A stretch of 62,311 nucleotides of DNA from Planctomycetota bacterium (GTDB lineage: Bacteria; Planctomycetota; UBA1135; JADKAF01). Shown here piece by piece: positions 51,331 through 61,851 of the stretch. Both the position numbers and the translations under genes were made by a program. Positions within the stretch are counted from its first letter, which is position 1. Each line of letters begins with the position of its first letter. The DNA is taken from NCBI GenBank assembly GCA_016793245.1, contig JAEUHW010000316.1, positions 1-62,311 on the forward strand, given 5' to 3'. The notes below the pieces were generated by a model. It worked only from the letters and a program-made list of their open reading frames with translations. It ran no database searches and had not been told where the DNA came from.

Positions 51331-52230
51331 TCAGCCGCGCAGGAACGAGGGGACTTCGAAGCTACCCGGCGGGCGAGGTCCGGTGGAGGTCGCGGCGTTC
51401 GGCGAGTTCTTCCGAGCGGGCGTCTTCGCGGGATTGCGCGGGGCCTTGTCCTTCGAATCTTCGGACTTCGAGTTCTTGGCTGCGGTGCCGGGCGCGGGCT
51501 TCTTGGATGCGTTCTCCACTGCGGAGGCCGCCTTCTGCTTCTCGCGCTCCGCTCCAGACCGCGTGGGCCCGACCTTGGCGTCGTCCTTGTTCTTCTCTTT
51601 GTCCGTCGCGGTTCTCGCTGCGGTGCGGCGGGCGTCGCGCGCAGCCTCGAGCTGCGAGGAGGTCGGCGGAGGCTCAGCCGCGTTCGACGCCGGCGTTCGA
51701 GCGCCCGTTTGGCTCATCGGAACCGCGACCTCCTCACCGCTCTCGGGGAGGGCATCGTTCGGCACCTCTTCGTCCGCCGGCAGTTCGAACTCCTCGATCG
51801 GCGGCTCCTCCTCGACCAGCGTCTCGGGCTCCGCCGGCAAGTTCATCGACAAGCTGGTCAGCAAGTTCTCGGGGGCGTTCTCCGGCGCGGTCGGATGCTC
51901 GAGGAGGAAGAGCGCGCGGCGCACGACGGCGTCTTCGCGCACGGCGCGCGCGAGGCCCTCTTCCTCGGCGAGCTCTTCGCGCAGGCGCGCGAGCTGGCCG
52001 CCGTCGGCGGTGTAGCGCTCGACCTGCGCCAAGCGACCGCCGAGCTCGCGCTTCGCGGGCAGACTGTTGGTGAGGAAGATCCAACAGAAGAGGCCGAGCC
52101 CGAGGAACGCGAGCAGCGGCGTCTCGGCCGAGCCCCGGATCGGGTGCACGCCGCGGCCGTTCGCGGCACGGGTGCGCCCCGCACTCGGCGGAGCGACGGG
52201 GGAGTTCGAGAGAGAAGACAACACGGTCAT
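51331..52230 (-). CDS. FtsB/DivIC-like membrane coiled-coil protein with charged tail
   Basis: The product is 299 residues from ATG 52230. Upstream in-frame starts exist but would read through the enolase terminator region. One membrane helix (TPLLAFLGLGLFCWIFLTNSL, about 38-58) is followed by a short coiled coil (LGGRLAQVERYTADGGQLARLREELAEEEGLAR), the layout of FtsB/DivIC septum proteins. The C-terminal half is long, acidic then basic and low-complexity (KEKNKDDAKVG; KAPRNPAKTPARKNSP), ending in PPGSFEVPSFLRG. A cell-division role is inferred from layout and from lying next to eno, where FtsB is often encoded. The stop is five bases from the PQQ gene start. Confidence 0.7.
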   Translation of the reverse strand: MTVLSSLSNSPVAPPSAGRTRAANGRGVHPIRGSAETPLLAFLGLGLFCWIFLTNSLPAKRELGGRLAQVERYTADGGQLARLREELAEEEGLARAVREDAVVRRALFLLEHPTAPENAPENLLTSLSMNLPAEPETLVEEEPPIEEFELPADEEVPNDALPESGEEVAVPMSQTGARTPASNAAEPPPTSSQLEAARDARRTAARTATDKEKNKDDAKVGPTRSGAEREKQKAASAVENASKKPAPGTAAKNSKSEDSKDKAPRNPAKTPARKNSPNAATSTGPRPPGSFEVPSFLRG

Positions 52231-52312
52231 CGAAGGGCTCGAGCCCTCCTCCTCGCGTGCGGGAACGCGTCCCGCGTGACCAAAACCCCCCTGGTCGATG
52301 CGCAACATCGCA

Positions 52313-52349
52313 CGCGCGCGAGAGCGCTGCAAGAGCGCTCTCGCGCGCG
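52313..52349 (-). terminator. Strong terminator hairpin after enolase
   Basis: CGCGCGCGAGAGCGCT (52313-52328) pairs perfectly over 16 bp with AGCGCTCTCGCGCGCG (52334-52349) around GCAAG. It lies five bases past the enolase stop on the minus strand. No T-run follows, but the stem is the longest perfect one in the window. It lies in the gap between eno and the FtsB-like gene. Confidence 0.7.
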
Positions 52350-52354
52350 AAGGC

Positions 52355-53849
<1,495 letters not shown>

Positions 53850-54911
53850 GTGCAGACCGGCGGGGTGCGGTCGGATAGCCTCTTCGCCCGTCGCCTGCGA
53901 TCGAGCTCCTCTCGCGTGAAGAAACGCCGCCTCCAGCCCATCGGCTTCCTGCCGTCCCTGCTCACCCTGGGGAACGGGTTCTGCGGCTTCCTGGCCATCG
54001 CGAAGATCGGCGATGCGCTGATGTTGCTGCCGGGCGCGAGCGGGGAGCTATCGGCCGCGACCGTCGCCGCCTTCGAGGCCAAGATCCTCGCCGCGGCGTG
54101 GCTGATCTTCCTCGGGATGGTCTTCGACGCGCTCGACGGCTCGGTCGCGCGCATGGTGAACAAGACCACCGACTTCGGCGGTCAGCTCGACTCGCTCTGC
54201 GACGTCGTCACCTTCGGGATCGCGCCCGCGTTCCTCGTGAAGGCGCTGCTCGAGCACCAGACCATCGTGCAGGGGCTCGGCACGCGCCACCCGCGCGTCT
54301 ACCTCCTCGTCACCGCGCTCTTCGCGCTCTGCGCGGTGCTGCGCCTCGCGCGCTTCAACGCCGAGCACGAGAAGACCGACGACGCACACGATCACTTCGC
54401 CGGCCTGCCGACACCCGCCGCGGCCGGCTTCGTTGCGAGCCTGGTCGTCTTCATGTACGGCTTCGGCGAGAGCGAGCTCGCGCGGCTCGTGCCGGGGCTC
54501 GGCAGCCTGGACGTGCGGACGCCGGTCGTGTGGACGCTCTTCGTCTGCTCGCCGCTGCTCGCGGGTCTGATGGTGAGCCGCGTGCGCTACACGCACGGGT
54601 TCCGCGCGCTGCTGCGGCGCCGGAAGAGCTTCCGCGCGTTGCCGCTCGTCCTGCTCGCGCTGCTGCTCTTCTTCCTCGAGCCCGAGCTGCTCGTCGCGAT
54701 CGCGTGCGTCGGCTATGTGCTCTGGGGCGCGGTCGGCGAGATCGCGCGCCGCGTGCGCGGCGCGCGCGATGCGCGGGACGACGACGACGACGACGCGCAG
54801 CTAGAGCTCGACGGCGACGACGAGGAGCCCGGCGAGGAAGAGCGCGGCGCAGGCGAGACCGCGCCTCGCCCGCGACCCGGCGGCGGCTCCAGCTTCCAAC
54901 GCTTGGGATGA
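53850..54911 (+). CDS. pssA: CDP-diacylglycerol--serine O-phosphatidyltransferase
   Basis: The product is 353 residues from GTG 53850; GTG 53916 (VKKRRLQPIGFLP) is a likely alternative. It makes phosphatidylserine, the precursor of phosphatidylethanolamine. The CDP-alcohol phosphotransferase motif is complete: D93-x2-D96-G-x2-A-R-x8-G-x3-D114-x3-D118. About eight hydrophobic segments follow the PssA pattern (FLPSLLTLGNGFCGFLAI; FLGMVFDALDG; LLVTALFALCAVLRLARFNAE). The C-terminal 50 residues are hydrophilic with an Asp/Glu-rich run. First gene of a seven-gene operon; its stop overlaps folK (ATGA). Confidence 0.93.
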   Translation: MQTGGVRSDSLFARRLRSSSSRVKKRRLQPIGFLPSLLTLGNGFCGFLAIAKIGDALMLLPGASGELSAATVAAFEAKILAAAWLIFLGMVFDALDGSVARMVNKTTDFGGQLDSLCDVVTFGIAPAFLVKALLEHQTIVQGLGTRHPRVYLLVTALFALCAVLRLARFNAEHEKTDDAHDHFAGLPTPAAAGFVASLVVFMYGFGESELARLVPGLGSLDVRTPVVWTLFVCSPLLAGLMVSRVRYTHGFRALLRRRKSFRALPLVLLALLLFFLEPELLVAIACVGYVLWGAVGEIARRVRGARDARDDDDDDAQLELDGDDEEPGEEERGAGETAPRPRPGGGSSFQRLG

Positions 54912-55378
54912 TCGCGACGTTGATCGCGTTGGGCTCGAACTTGGGCGAGCGACCGCGCGCGCTGCGCGGAGCGCTGCGCGCGCTGCAAGGGCGCGGCATC
55001 CTGCGCTTGCGGCGCTGCTCCGATTTCCTGGAGACGGAGCCCGTCGGCGGCCCGGCGCAGGGCTGGTACGTGAACGCCGTCGCGTGGGCCGAGACGGGGC
55101 GCGAGCCGCGTTCCCTGCTCGCCGCCTTGCAAGCGGAAGAGCGCCGCGCCGGTCGCCCGAGCGGTGGCGTGCGCAACGGCCCGCGCGTGCTCGACCTCGA
55201 TCTCCTGCTCTACGGCGACGCGCGCTGCGCGAGCGAGGAGCTCGAGATCCCGCATCCGCGCATGGCGGAGCGCGCCTTCGTGCTGCGCCCCGCGGTCCAG
55301 ATCGCGCCGCGCTGGGTGCATCCCGCGCGCGGGCTTCGCTTGGAAGAGCTCTGGAGGAGCTTCTCATGCAGCGCTTGA
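54908..55378 (+). CDS. folK: 2-amino-4-hydroxy-6-hydroxymethyldihydropteridine diphosphokinase
   Basis: The product is 156 residues from ATG 54908. It transfers pyrophosphate from ATP to the pterin in folate synthesis. HPPK marks: IALGSNLGERPRALRGAL, FLETEPVGGPAQGWYVNAVAWAET, LQAEERRAGR, GPRVLDLDLLLYGD, and IPHPRMAERAFVLRP. Length is normal. It overlaps pssA by four bases and panC by 13, so translation is coupled. Confidence 0.95.
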   Translation: MIATLIALGSNLGERPRALRGALRALQGRGILRLRRCSDFLETEPVGGPAQGWYVNAVAWAETGREPRSLLAALQAEERRAGRPSGGVRNGPRVLDLDLLLYGDARCASEELEIPHPRMAERAFVLRPAVQIAPRWVHPARGLRLEELWRSFSCSA

Positions 55379-56235
55379 ACGATGTCCGCGAGCTGCGCCT
55401 CTGGCGCGAGCAGATCCGCCGCGAAGGGCGCAGCGTCGGCTTCGTCCCGACGATGGGGGCGCTGCACGCGGGGCATGCCTCGCTCCTCGAGCGCTCCGCG
55501 CGCGAGTGCGACCGGACCTTGCTCTCGATCTTCGTGAACCCGCTGCAGTTCGACGATCCGCAGGACTTCGCGCGCTATCCGCAGACGCTGGAGGCCGATC
55601 TCGAGATCGCTTCTCGGCACGGCGTGGACGCGGTGTTCCTCGGGCGGCGCGACGATCTCTATCCCGCGGGGTTCCAGAGCTTCGTCGAGCCGCGCGGCTG
55701 CGCGCTGCCGCTCGAAGGGCAGCATCGCCAAGGTCACTTCGCGGGCGTCGCGACGATCGTGCTGAAGCTGCTCTCGCTGGCGCAGGCGGATCGCGCGTAC
55801 TTCGGCGAGAAGGATTGGCAGCAGCTCCAAGTGGTCCGCGCGCTCGTGGAGGACTTCCATCTCGCGTGCGAGATCGTCCCGTGCGCCACGCTGCGCGAGA
55901 GCGACGGCTTGGCGCTCTCGTCCCGCAACACGCGTCTCGATCCCGCCGCCCGCCGTAACGCGCTCGCGATCTCGCGCGCGCTCGGCGCCGCGGCGCGAGC
56001 GTACGCCGGGGGGGTGCGCGATCGCGTGCGCCTCGAGGCCGAGATGCAGCGCGTGCTCTCGCAGACCCGCAGCGTCGAGGTCGAGTATGCGGTCGTCGCC
56101 GATGCGCGCACGCTCGAGCCGTGGGCCGGTCCGCCGCGCGCGGCGCGCGCGCTGATCGCCGCGCGTGTAGGCAACGTGCGCTTGATCGACAACGCGGCCC
56201 TCGACGAACCGCCGGTCGGGCCGCTCGAGCTGTAG
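55366..56235 (+). CDS. panC: Pantothenate synthetase
   Basis: The product is 289 residues from ATG 55366, with GGAGG 8 bases upstream inside folK. It joins pantoate and beta-alanine with ATP in CoA synthesis. Motifs: FVPTMGALHAGHASLLERS (HIGH-like, from 27), SIFVNPLQFDDPQDFARYPQ, GHFAGVATIVLKLLSLAQADRAYFGEKDWQQLQVV, and SDGLALSSRNTRLDP (KMSKS-like). Length is typical. Ten bases separate it from ispE. Confidence 0.96.
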   Translation: MQRLNDVRELRLWREQIRREGRSVGFVPTMGALHAGHASLLERSARECDRTLLSIFVNPLQFDDPQDFARYPQTLEADLEIASRHGVDAVFLGRRDDLYPAGFQSFVEPRGCALPLEGQHRQGHFAGVATIVLKLLSLAQADRAYFGEKDWQQLQVVRALVEDFHLACEIVPCATLRESDGLALSSRNTRLDPAARRNALAISRALGAAARAYAGGVRDRVRLEAEMQRVLSQTRSVEVEYAVVADARTLEPWAGPPRAARALIAARVGNVRLIDNAALDEPPVGPLEL

Positions 56236-56245
56236 GAGCCAGAGG

Positions 56246-57160
56246 ATGCGCGTCGAGATCCTGGAGCGCGGACGCGCACGCGTCGCGACGAGCTGCAAGC
56301 TGAACCTCTGGCTCGACGTGATCGGGAAGCGCCCGGACGGCTATCACGAGCTGCGGAGCCTCTTCCACGAGCTCGCCTTCGGCGACGAGCTGCACCTGAA
56401 GTGCGAGCCCGCCGAGCGGAGCGCGGTGCAGTTCACGAGCGACGATCGCGGTCTCGAGACGGATCCGTCGAACCTCTGCGTGCGCGCGGCGGAGCTCTGG
56501 CTCGCGAAGCGCGCCGTCGGTGAGCGCTGGAAGATCGCGCTGCATCTGGTGAAGCGCTTGCCCGCGGGCGGCGGGATCGGCGGCGGCAGCGGCGACGCGG
56601 TGGCGGTCCTCGTCGGTCTGGAGACGCTCGCGCGCGGCTTCGCGCGCCGCGAGGACCTCTACGCGCTCGCGTTGGAGCTCGGCTCCGATTGCCCCTTCTT
56701 CCTCTGGGGCGGTACCGCGCTCGTGCGCGGGCGCGGAGAGCACGTGGAGCCGATGGCGCATCCGCTGCTCTCGGAGCGCGAAGCACGCGCGGTGCTGGTG
56801 CTGCCCGGGCTGCACGTCCCGACGCGCGGCGTCTTCGCGCAGTACGCGGCACAGGCGGGCCAGCGCTTCGAACGACCGGAGCTCGAGGAGCTGCTCGCGG
56901 CGCGCGACTGGTCGAGCTTCCAGCGTTCGCTCTGGAACCGCCTCGAGTCGTGCTCGGTGGTCGCCGAGCCGCGGATGCGCGAAGTGCGCTCGGCGCTGGA
57001 GCGCGTCTGGCCGCTGCCGCCGGCGATGAGCGGTTCGGGCTCGACCTACTTCGCGTGCGTCGGCAGCGAGAGTGAAGCGGTTCAACTGGCCGGCTTGGCG
57101 CGGGAAGCGCTGCCGCAAGCGCGCGTCGTCGTGCAGCCGCTCGCGGGAGCGCGCGCATGA
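56246..57160 (+). CDS. ispE: 4-diphosphocytidyl-2-C-methyl-D-erythritol kinase
   Basis: The product is 304 residues from ATG 56246. It phosphorylates CDP-ME in the MEP isoprenoid pathway. The GHMP kinase fold is clear: SCKLNLWLDVIGKRPDGYHEL near the start (substrate site), LPAGGGIGGGSGDAVAVL (106-121, phosphate loop, where the usual Ser-Ser-Asp is Ser-Gly-Asp), GSDCPFFLWGGTALVRGRGE, and MSGSGSTYFACV at the C-terminus. It overlaps the next gene by four bases. Confidence 0.94.
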   Translation: MRVEILERGRARVATSCKLNLWLDVIGKRPDGYHELRSLFHELAFGDELHLKCEPAERSAVQFTSDDRGLETDPSNLCVRAAELWLAKRAVGERWKIALHLVKRLPAGGGIGGGSGDAVAVLVGLETLARGFARREDLYALALELGSDCPFFLWGGTALVRGRGEHVEPMAHPLLSEREARAVLVLPGLHVPTRGVFAQYAAQAGQRFERPELEELLAARDWSSFQRSLWNRLESCSVVAEPRMREVRSALERVWPLPPAMSGSGSTYFACVGSESEAVQLAGLAREALPQARVVVQPLAGARA

Positions 57161-58095
57161 GCACGAGCGGCCCGAGCTTCGCCCTCGTCGGCTCCGGCGC
57201 CGTGGCCTCTGCGCTCGCGCCGCGTTGGTGCGAACGCGGCGCGCGGCTCGTCGGGCTCGCCTCGCGCGATCGCGCTGGAGCCGCGCGCTTGGCGACGAGC
57301 TGCGGCGCGCTGGATGTCGAGGTGCGCGAGCACGCGCGCGAGCTCGCGCTCGGCTGCGAGCTCCTGTTGCTCGCCGTGCCCGATGCGCAGATCGTTCCCG
57401 TGGCGCAGGAGCTCGCGCAGAGCGGTGCGAGCGCGGCGCTCTTCGCGCACGCGAGCGGCGCGGTGCCTTCCGCCGCGCTGGCACCGCTCGCGACGGGCGG
57501 AGCTGCTCTCGCCGCGATCCATCCGCTGCTCGCGCTGCCCCCGGGACGCACCGCCGCGATCGATTGGGCGAACGCGCATTTCGGCTTGGAAGGAGACGCC
57601 CGCGCGGTCGAGCTCGCGCGCGGTTGGGTCGAGCGTCTCGGCGCGCGGAGCTTCGCCGTGCGTCCGGACGCGAAGGCGCTCTATCACGCCGCGGCGGTGC
57701 TCGCCTCGAACGATCTCGTCGCGCTGCTCGCCGAAGCGCAGCGCTGTCTGCACGTCGCCGCACCGGAAGCTCCGCCGAGCGCCCTGCTCTCGCTCGCGGA
57801 GAGCGCGCTCCGCGCGCTGCGCGAGCGCGACGGCGCCGCGGTGCAAGCGCTCAGCGGCCCGCTGGTGCGCGGCGACTTGGGCACGGTGCGCGAGCATCTG
57901 GCGGCGTTCGACAGGCTGGCGCTCGATGGCGGTGAGGCCGAGCGCTTGCGCGAAGTCTACGTCGCGCTGCTGCGCGCGGCGCTGCCGCTCGCCGAGCTCG
58001 CGCGCGGTGAGGCCGAGCGACGCGACGGCGCGCTGCGCGAGCTGGAGCAGGAGCTCGCTCGCTCTCGTTCGCGCGGAGGAGAACCGCGAGCGTGA
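57157..58095 (+). CDS. Rossmann-like and DUF2520 domain protein
   Basis: The product is 312 residues from ATG 57157. The N-terminal Rossmann domain begins with FALVGSGAVASALAPRWCERG (dinucleotide motif) and ends around LLAIHPLLALPPG. The C-terminal DUF2520 helical domain has FAVRPDAKALYHAAAVLASNDLVALLAEAQRC and LSGPLVRGDLGTVREHL. The family resembles NADP-dependent pyrroline-5-carboxylate or ketopantoate reductases and is often next to panC, as here, but the reaction is not settled. The start overlaps ispE and the stop overlaps aroDE. Confidence 0.9.
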   Translation: MSTSGPSFALVGSGAVASALAPRWCERGARLVGLASRDRAGAARLATSCGALDVEVREHARELALGCELLLLAVPDAQIVPVAQELAQSGASAALFAHASGAVPSAALAPLATGGAALAAIHPLLALPPGRTAAIDWANAHFGLEGDARAVELARGWVERLGARSFAVRPDAKALYHAAAVLASNDLVALLAEAQRCLHVAAPEAPPSALLSLAESALRALRERDGAAVQALSGPLVRGDLGTVREHLAAFDRLALDGGEAERLREVYVALLRAALPLAELARGEAERRDGALRELEQELARSRSRGGEPRA

Positions 58096-59585
58096 AGACC
58101 GTGCTCTCGCTGCACGCGCACGACGCGCCGCGCGTGCGCGAGGCCTTTGCGCAGGACGCGCAGCACGTCGATCTCGTCGAGCTGAGATTGGATGCCTGCT
58201 CTGCCGAGCTCGGGGCGGAGCTCGTGCGCGCCTCTCCGCGAGGGGTGATCGCGACGGTGATGCCGCGTGAGGAGGGCGGGAGCTTCGACGGCTCGCTCGA
58301 AGAGCGCCTCGCGCGCTTGGCCGCGGCTTCACGTGCGGGGGCACGCTACGTCGATCTCGATCGAGCGCACGCGGCTCACTTCGCCGCGCTCGGCGGCAGC
58401 GCGGAGCTGATCGTCTCCGTGCACGACCGCGAACCGTGCGCGCCGGGCGACGTGCGCGCAGAGATCCTCGAGCTGGCGCGCGCGTTCCCGCAGGCTGCGC
58501 TGAAGCGCGTCTATCGCGTGCAGCGAGAGGAGCAGTGCGCCGCGATCTACGCGGGGCTCCGCGCGGCGCGCGCCGTGCATGCGCGGCCCGTCGTGGCGTT
58601 CTCGATGGGGGAGCACGGTCACGGCTCGCGCGTGCTCTCCGGCGTGCACGGCTCGGCGTGGACCTATCTCGCGTCGAGCGAGACGGCGCAGACCGCCGCG
58701 GCGCAGTGGAGCGTCGCGGCTTGGCAGCGCGCGGTGCCGCTGAGCGGCATCGATACCACGACGCAGGTCTTCGGCGTCGTCGGGCGGCCGGTCGCGCGCT
58801 CGCTCTCGCCGGCCGTGCATGGCGCGTGGTTCCGCGCGCTGCAGCGGAACGCGGTGTATCTCCGCTTCGCTCCCGACGACGCGCGAGCGTTCTTTGAGGG
58901 CCATGCGCGCGGGGAGGTGGGTGTTGCGGCGCAGGGCTTCTCGGTGACGCAGCCCATGAAGGAGCTCGCGTGGCGCTTCGCGGACGAAGCGAGCGCCGCG
59001 GCGGAGGCGATGGAGGCGGCGAACACGCTCGTGCGCACGAGTCGCGGTTGGCGCGCGGAGAACACCGATGCGCCCGCGGTCGTCGATGCGTTCGAGAGCG
59101 CCGGTGCGCGGATCGCCGGTTCACGAGCGCTCGTGCTCGGCGCGGGCGGGGCCGCGCGTGCGGCGGCGCTGGCGCTGCGTCTCGCGGGCGCCGAGGTGAC
59201 GCTCGCGCTGCGCGAGCCCGCGAAGGCTGCGGCGTTCGCGGAGCGGCACGGCCTGCGGCTCTGGCCATGGAGCGAACGCGAACGCGAGCGCTTCGGTCTG
59301 CTGGTGAACGCGACTCCGCTCGGATCGCACGCGGCGCTGCACGAGGTGCCGATCGGCGAGCGCGCGCTCGGGCCGGGTATGCACGTGCTCGACATGGTCT
59401 ATCGTCCGCGGCGAACGGCGCTGCTTCGCGCCGCCGAGCGCGCGGGCGCGATCCTCGTGGAGGGGCTCGCGATGTTCCTCGCGCAAGCGCAGCGGCAGAG
59501 CGAGCTCTTCACCGGACAGCGAGCACCCCTCGAGCTGCTGCGCGAGGCCGCCGCGCGCGAGCTCGCGCGCGAGGGCGAGGCGTGA
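58092..59585 (+). CDS. aroDE: Bifunctional 3-dehydroquinate dehydratase (type I)/shikimate dehydrogenase
   Basis: The product is 497 residues from GTG 58092 (GTGA overlap). Residues 1-215 are a type I dehydroquinase with the Schiff-base lysine K138 (AALKRVYRVQ) and the catalytic histidine H111 (IVSVHDRE). Residues 225-497 are shikimate dehydrogenase: SLSPAVHGAWF (237 on), FSVTQPMKELAW with K290, AENTDAP with D326, NADP loop LVLGAGGAARAAALAL, and LLVNATPLGSH. The two steps are consecutive in aromatic amino acid synthesis. The same fusion is known in plants and Chlamydiae, so it supports a PVC-group origin. The third step, shikimate kinase, is encoded next. Confidence 0.95.
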   Translation: MKTVLSLHAHDAPRVREAFAQDAQHVDLVELRLDACSAELGAELVRASPRGVIATVMPREEGGSFDGSLEERLARLAAASRAGARYVDLDRAHAAHFAALGGSAELIVSVHDREPCAPGDVRAEILELARAFPQAALKRVYRVQREEQCAAIYAGLRAARAVHARPVVAFSMGEHGHGSRVLSGVHGSAWTYLASSETAQTAAAQWSVAAWQRAVPLSGIDTTTQVFGVVGRPVARSLSPAVHGAWFRALQRNAVYLRFAPDDARAFFEGHARGEVGVAAQGFSVTQPMKELAWRFADEASAAAEAMEAANTLVRTSRGWRAENTDAPAVVDAFESAGARIAGSRALVLGAGGAARAAALALRLAGAEVTLALREPAKAAAFAERHGLRLWPWSERERERFGLLVNATPLGSHAALHEVPIGERALGPGMHVLDMVYRPRRTALLRAAERAGAILVEGLAMFLAQAQRQSELFTGQRAPLELLREAAARELAREGEA

Positions 59586-61333
59586 GCGAGCTGCAGCGTA
59601 TCGCGTTGCTCGGCCCGCGCGCGGCGGGGAAGAGCACCATCGGCGAGCGGCTCGCGGCGCTCCTCGCGGTTCCGTACGTCGATCTCGATCGGGAGATCGA
59701 GGCTGCGGAAGGCCAGCGCTGCGCGGAGCTCCTGCGCGCGCATGGCGAGGCCTGGTTCCGCGAGCGCGAGCTCGAGGCGCTAGAGCGGGTGTGCGCGCGA
59801 GGAGCGCAGGTGCTCGCGACGGGCGGCGGCGTGGTCACGACCGAGCGCGCGCGAGAGCTGCTGCGCGAGCGCTACCGCTGCTTCGCGTTGCTGGCTTCTC
59901 CTGCCTGTCTCGCGGAGCGCGTGCGCGCGCAAGGCGGCGCCGCGACGAGGCCCGGACTCACGCAGGAAGATCCGGCGGCGGAGGTGGAGGCGCTGCTGCG
60001 CGTGCGGCTGCCGCACTACTTGGCACTCGCGGAGTCGCTCTGGTCGAGCGAGCGCATGAGCGTGGAGGAGCTCGCGCGCACGCTCGCGCTCTGCGTGCAG
60101 GGGACGCACGGAATCGAGCCGGAAGCCGCGGCTAAGCCGCGCTTGAAGCTCGAGCTCGAGCCAACAGCGGAGCGCGCGATCAAGGGCGGTCACCCTTGGG
60201 TCTTCCGCGACAAGCTGAAGCGCCTGAATCGCGTCGGCACCACCGGGGAGCTCGGCATCGTCTTCGATCGCAGCAAGCGCTTCGTCGCGGCGGGGCTCTA
60301 CGATGCCAGCTCGCCGATCGCGCTGCGCGTGCTGCAAGTGGGTCAGCCGCGGCCGATCGATGCGGGCTTCTTCGCGGAGCGCCTCGCCGCGGCGGTCGCA
60401 GCGCGGAGCGGGCTCTTCGATCCGGCGGAGACCGACGGCATTCGGCTGGTGCACGGCGAGAGCGACGGCTTTCCGGGCCTCGTGCTCGATCGCTACGGCG
60501 AGCACCTGGTGCTCAAGATCTACAGCGGCGTCTGGTTTCCTTGGCTTGCGATGCTGCGCGAGCTGATCCGCGACGCGCTGCAGCCGCGTACCTTGCTGCT
60601 GCGCACGAGCCGCAACGTCGAAGTGCCCCCCGGAGCGCCGCGCGATGGCGAAGCGTTGTTCGGCTCGGTACCCGAAGCACCGGTCGAGTTCCGCGAGCAC
60701 GGGCTCCGCTTCGAGGCTGACCTCGTGCGCGGCCAGAAGACGGGTTTCTTCCTCGACCAGCGAGAGAACCGTTCTCGCGTCGGCGCGCTCGCGCGTGGGC
60801 GAGCCGTGCTGAATCTCTTCGCGCACGCCGGAGGTTTCTCGGTGCATGCCGCGGCCGGAGGCGCGCGCAGTTGCCTCGACGTCGACCAGAGCGAGCACGC
60901 CCTCGCCGCCGCGCGCCGGAACTTCGAGCGCAACCGCGATCGCGCCGAGGTGCGCGCCGCACGCCATGAGACCGTGCGCGCCGATGTCTTCGCGTGGCTC
61001 CGCGAGCCCGCGCACCCGAGCTTCGACCTCGTCATCGTCGATCCGCCGACCCTGGCGCAGCGCGCGAGCGAGAAGGAGGGCGCGCTCCGCGCCTACGAAC
61101 GCTTGAACCAGGGCGCGCTCCAGCGTCTGCGGCCTGGGGGCATCCTCGTCGCGGCCTCGTGCACCGCGCACGTCCCCGCGGACGAGTTCTTCGCGTTGCT
61201 GCGCAACGTCGTGCGCCGCGCCGCGCGGCCGGCGCGCGAGCTCTGGACCTCGCGCCATCCTGCGGATCACCCCGCGCGCATCCGCGAGGCGCACTACTTG
61301 AAGTGCATCGCGTTCGAGCTCGCCGGCCGCTGA
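59582..61333 (+). CDS. Fused shikimate kinase and RlmI-like 23S rRNA (cytosine-C5) methyltransferase
   Basis: One frame of 583 residues from GTG 59582, overlapping aroDE. Residues 1-175 are shikimate kinase: Walker A GPRAAGKS (11-18), DLDREIE (34-40), GGG (81-83), an R123-PGL lid segment, and RLPHYLALAE. From about residue 186 the chain is an RlmI/YccW-type enzyme: a PUA-like start (AIKGGHPWVFRDKLKRLNRVG), FRFEADLVRGQKTGFFLDQREN-type substrate region, SAM site AVLNLFAHAGGFSVHAAAGG, motif VIVDPPTLAQRAS, and AASCTAHVPADEFF. There is no stop or obvious new ribosome site between the two. Either part alone has normal length. An internal start (for example ATG 60056) could also yield a separate methyltransferase. 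Confidence 0.88.
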   Translation: MSELQRIALLGPRAAGKSTIGERLAALLAVPYVDLDREIEAAEGQRCAELLRAHGEAWFRERELEALERVCARGAQVLATGGGVVTTERARELLRERYRCFALLASPACLAERVRAQGGAATRPGLTQEDPAAEVEALLRVRLPHYLALAESLWSSERMSVEELARTLALCVQGTHGIEPEAAAKPRLKLELEPTAERAIKGGHPWVFRDKLKRLNRVGTTGELGIVFDRSKRFVAAGLYDASSPIALRVLQVGQPRPIDAGFFAERLAAAVAARSGLFDPAETDGIRLVHGESDGFPGLVLDRYGEHLVLKIYSGVWFPWLAMLRELIRDALQPRTLLLRTSRNVEVPPGAPRDGEALFGSVPEAPVEFREHGLRFEADLVRGQKTGFFLDQRENRSRVGALARGRAVLNLFAHAGGFSVHAAAGGARSCLDVDQSEHALAAARRNFERNRDRAEVRAARHETVRADVFAWLREPAHPSFDLVIVDPPTLAQRASEKEGALRAYERLNQGALQRLRPGGILVAASCTAHVPADEFFALLRNVVRRAARPARELWTSRHPADHPARIREAHYLKCIAFELAGR

Positions 61334-61851
61334 GCTTCGAAGCGCTCGATCAGCTCGTCGATCACCGGGCCCAGAGGTGCAGCACCACGCTGCGCCTCGT
61401 TCCACTCGAGCTGTAGCGTGCGCGTCCCCTCGAAGAGCTGCAGAACGTATCGGATGCCGTCGACCATCATTGACCGATCCTGCGTCGCGAGCGGGATCGA
61501 GACCTGCCGCAGGCCCGCCAGGATCCCTTGCACGACATCGTCGGCGATCGGGCCCGCGCGCTGCGTGACCGCAGCGACATAAGGGCGCGTGTGCCGCAGC
61601 CGCGTCACGGGATCCCCGAGGGCGCGCAGATTCGCCTCGAAGTCCCAGAAGGTGTGCACCAGTCGCCACGCGCGTTCGGCTCCGCGCGAGCGCTGAGCAC
61701 GGATCTCCCAGGAGAAGCTCGCTTCGAACGATGGGAGTACGACGAGGCGCAGATGAGGATCGCCCGCGTCGATGTAGGCGCCGCTCCGGAGCTTCGCTTG
61801 CACCTCGTGGCGCACGAGCAAGAACTCTTCGTGGTCCGGGAAGGCTGACAT
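61294..61851 (-). CDS. Hypothetical protein, convergent and overlapping with the methyltransferase end
   Basis: The product is 185 residues from ATG 61851. No signal peptide or membrane helix. The composition is that of a soluble mixed alpha/beta protein (EEFLLVRHEVQAKLRSGAY; ERAWRLVHTFWDFEANLRALGD; MVDGIRYVLQLFEGTRTLQLEWNE). I do not recognise a family. Its last 40 bases overlap the end of the rRNA methyltransferase gene on the other strand. Coding is likely from the length and even composition but not certain. Confidence 0.65.
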   Translation of the reverse strand: MSAFPDHEEFLLVRHEVQAKLRSGAYIDAGDPHLRLVVLPSFEASFSWEIRAQRSRGAERAWRLVHTFWDFEANLRALGDPVTRLRHTRPYVAAVTQRAGPIADDVVQGILAGLRQVSIPLATQDRSMMVDGIRYVLQLFEGTRTLQLEWNEAQRGAAPLGPVIDELIERFEAQRPASSNAMHFK

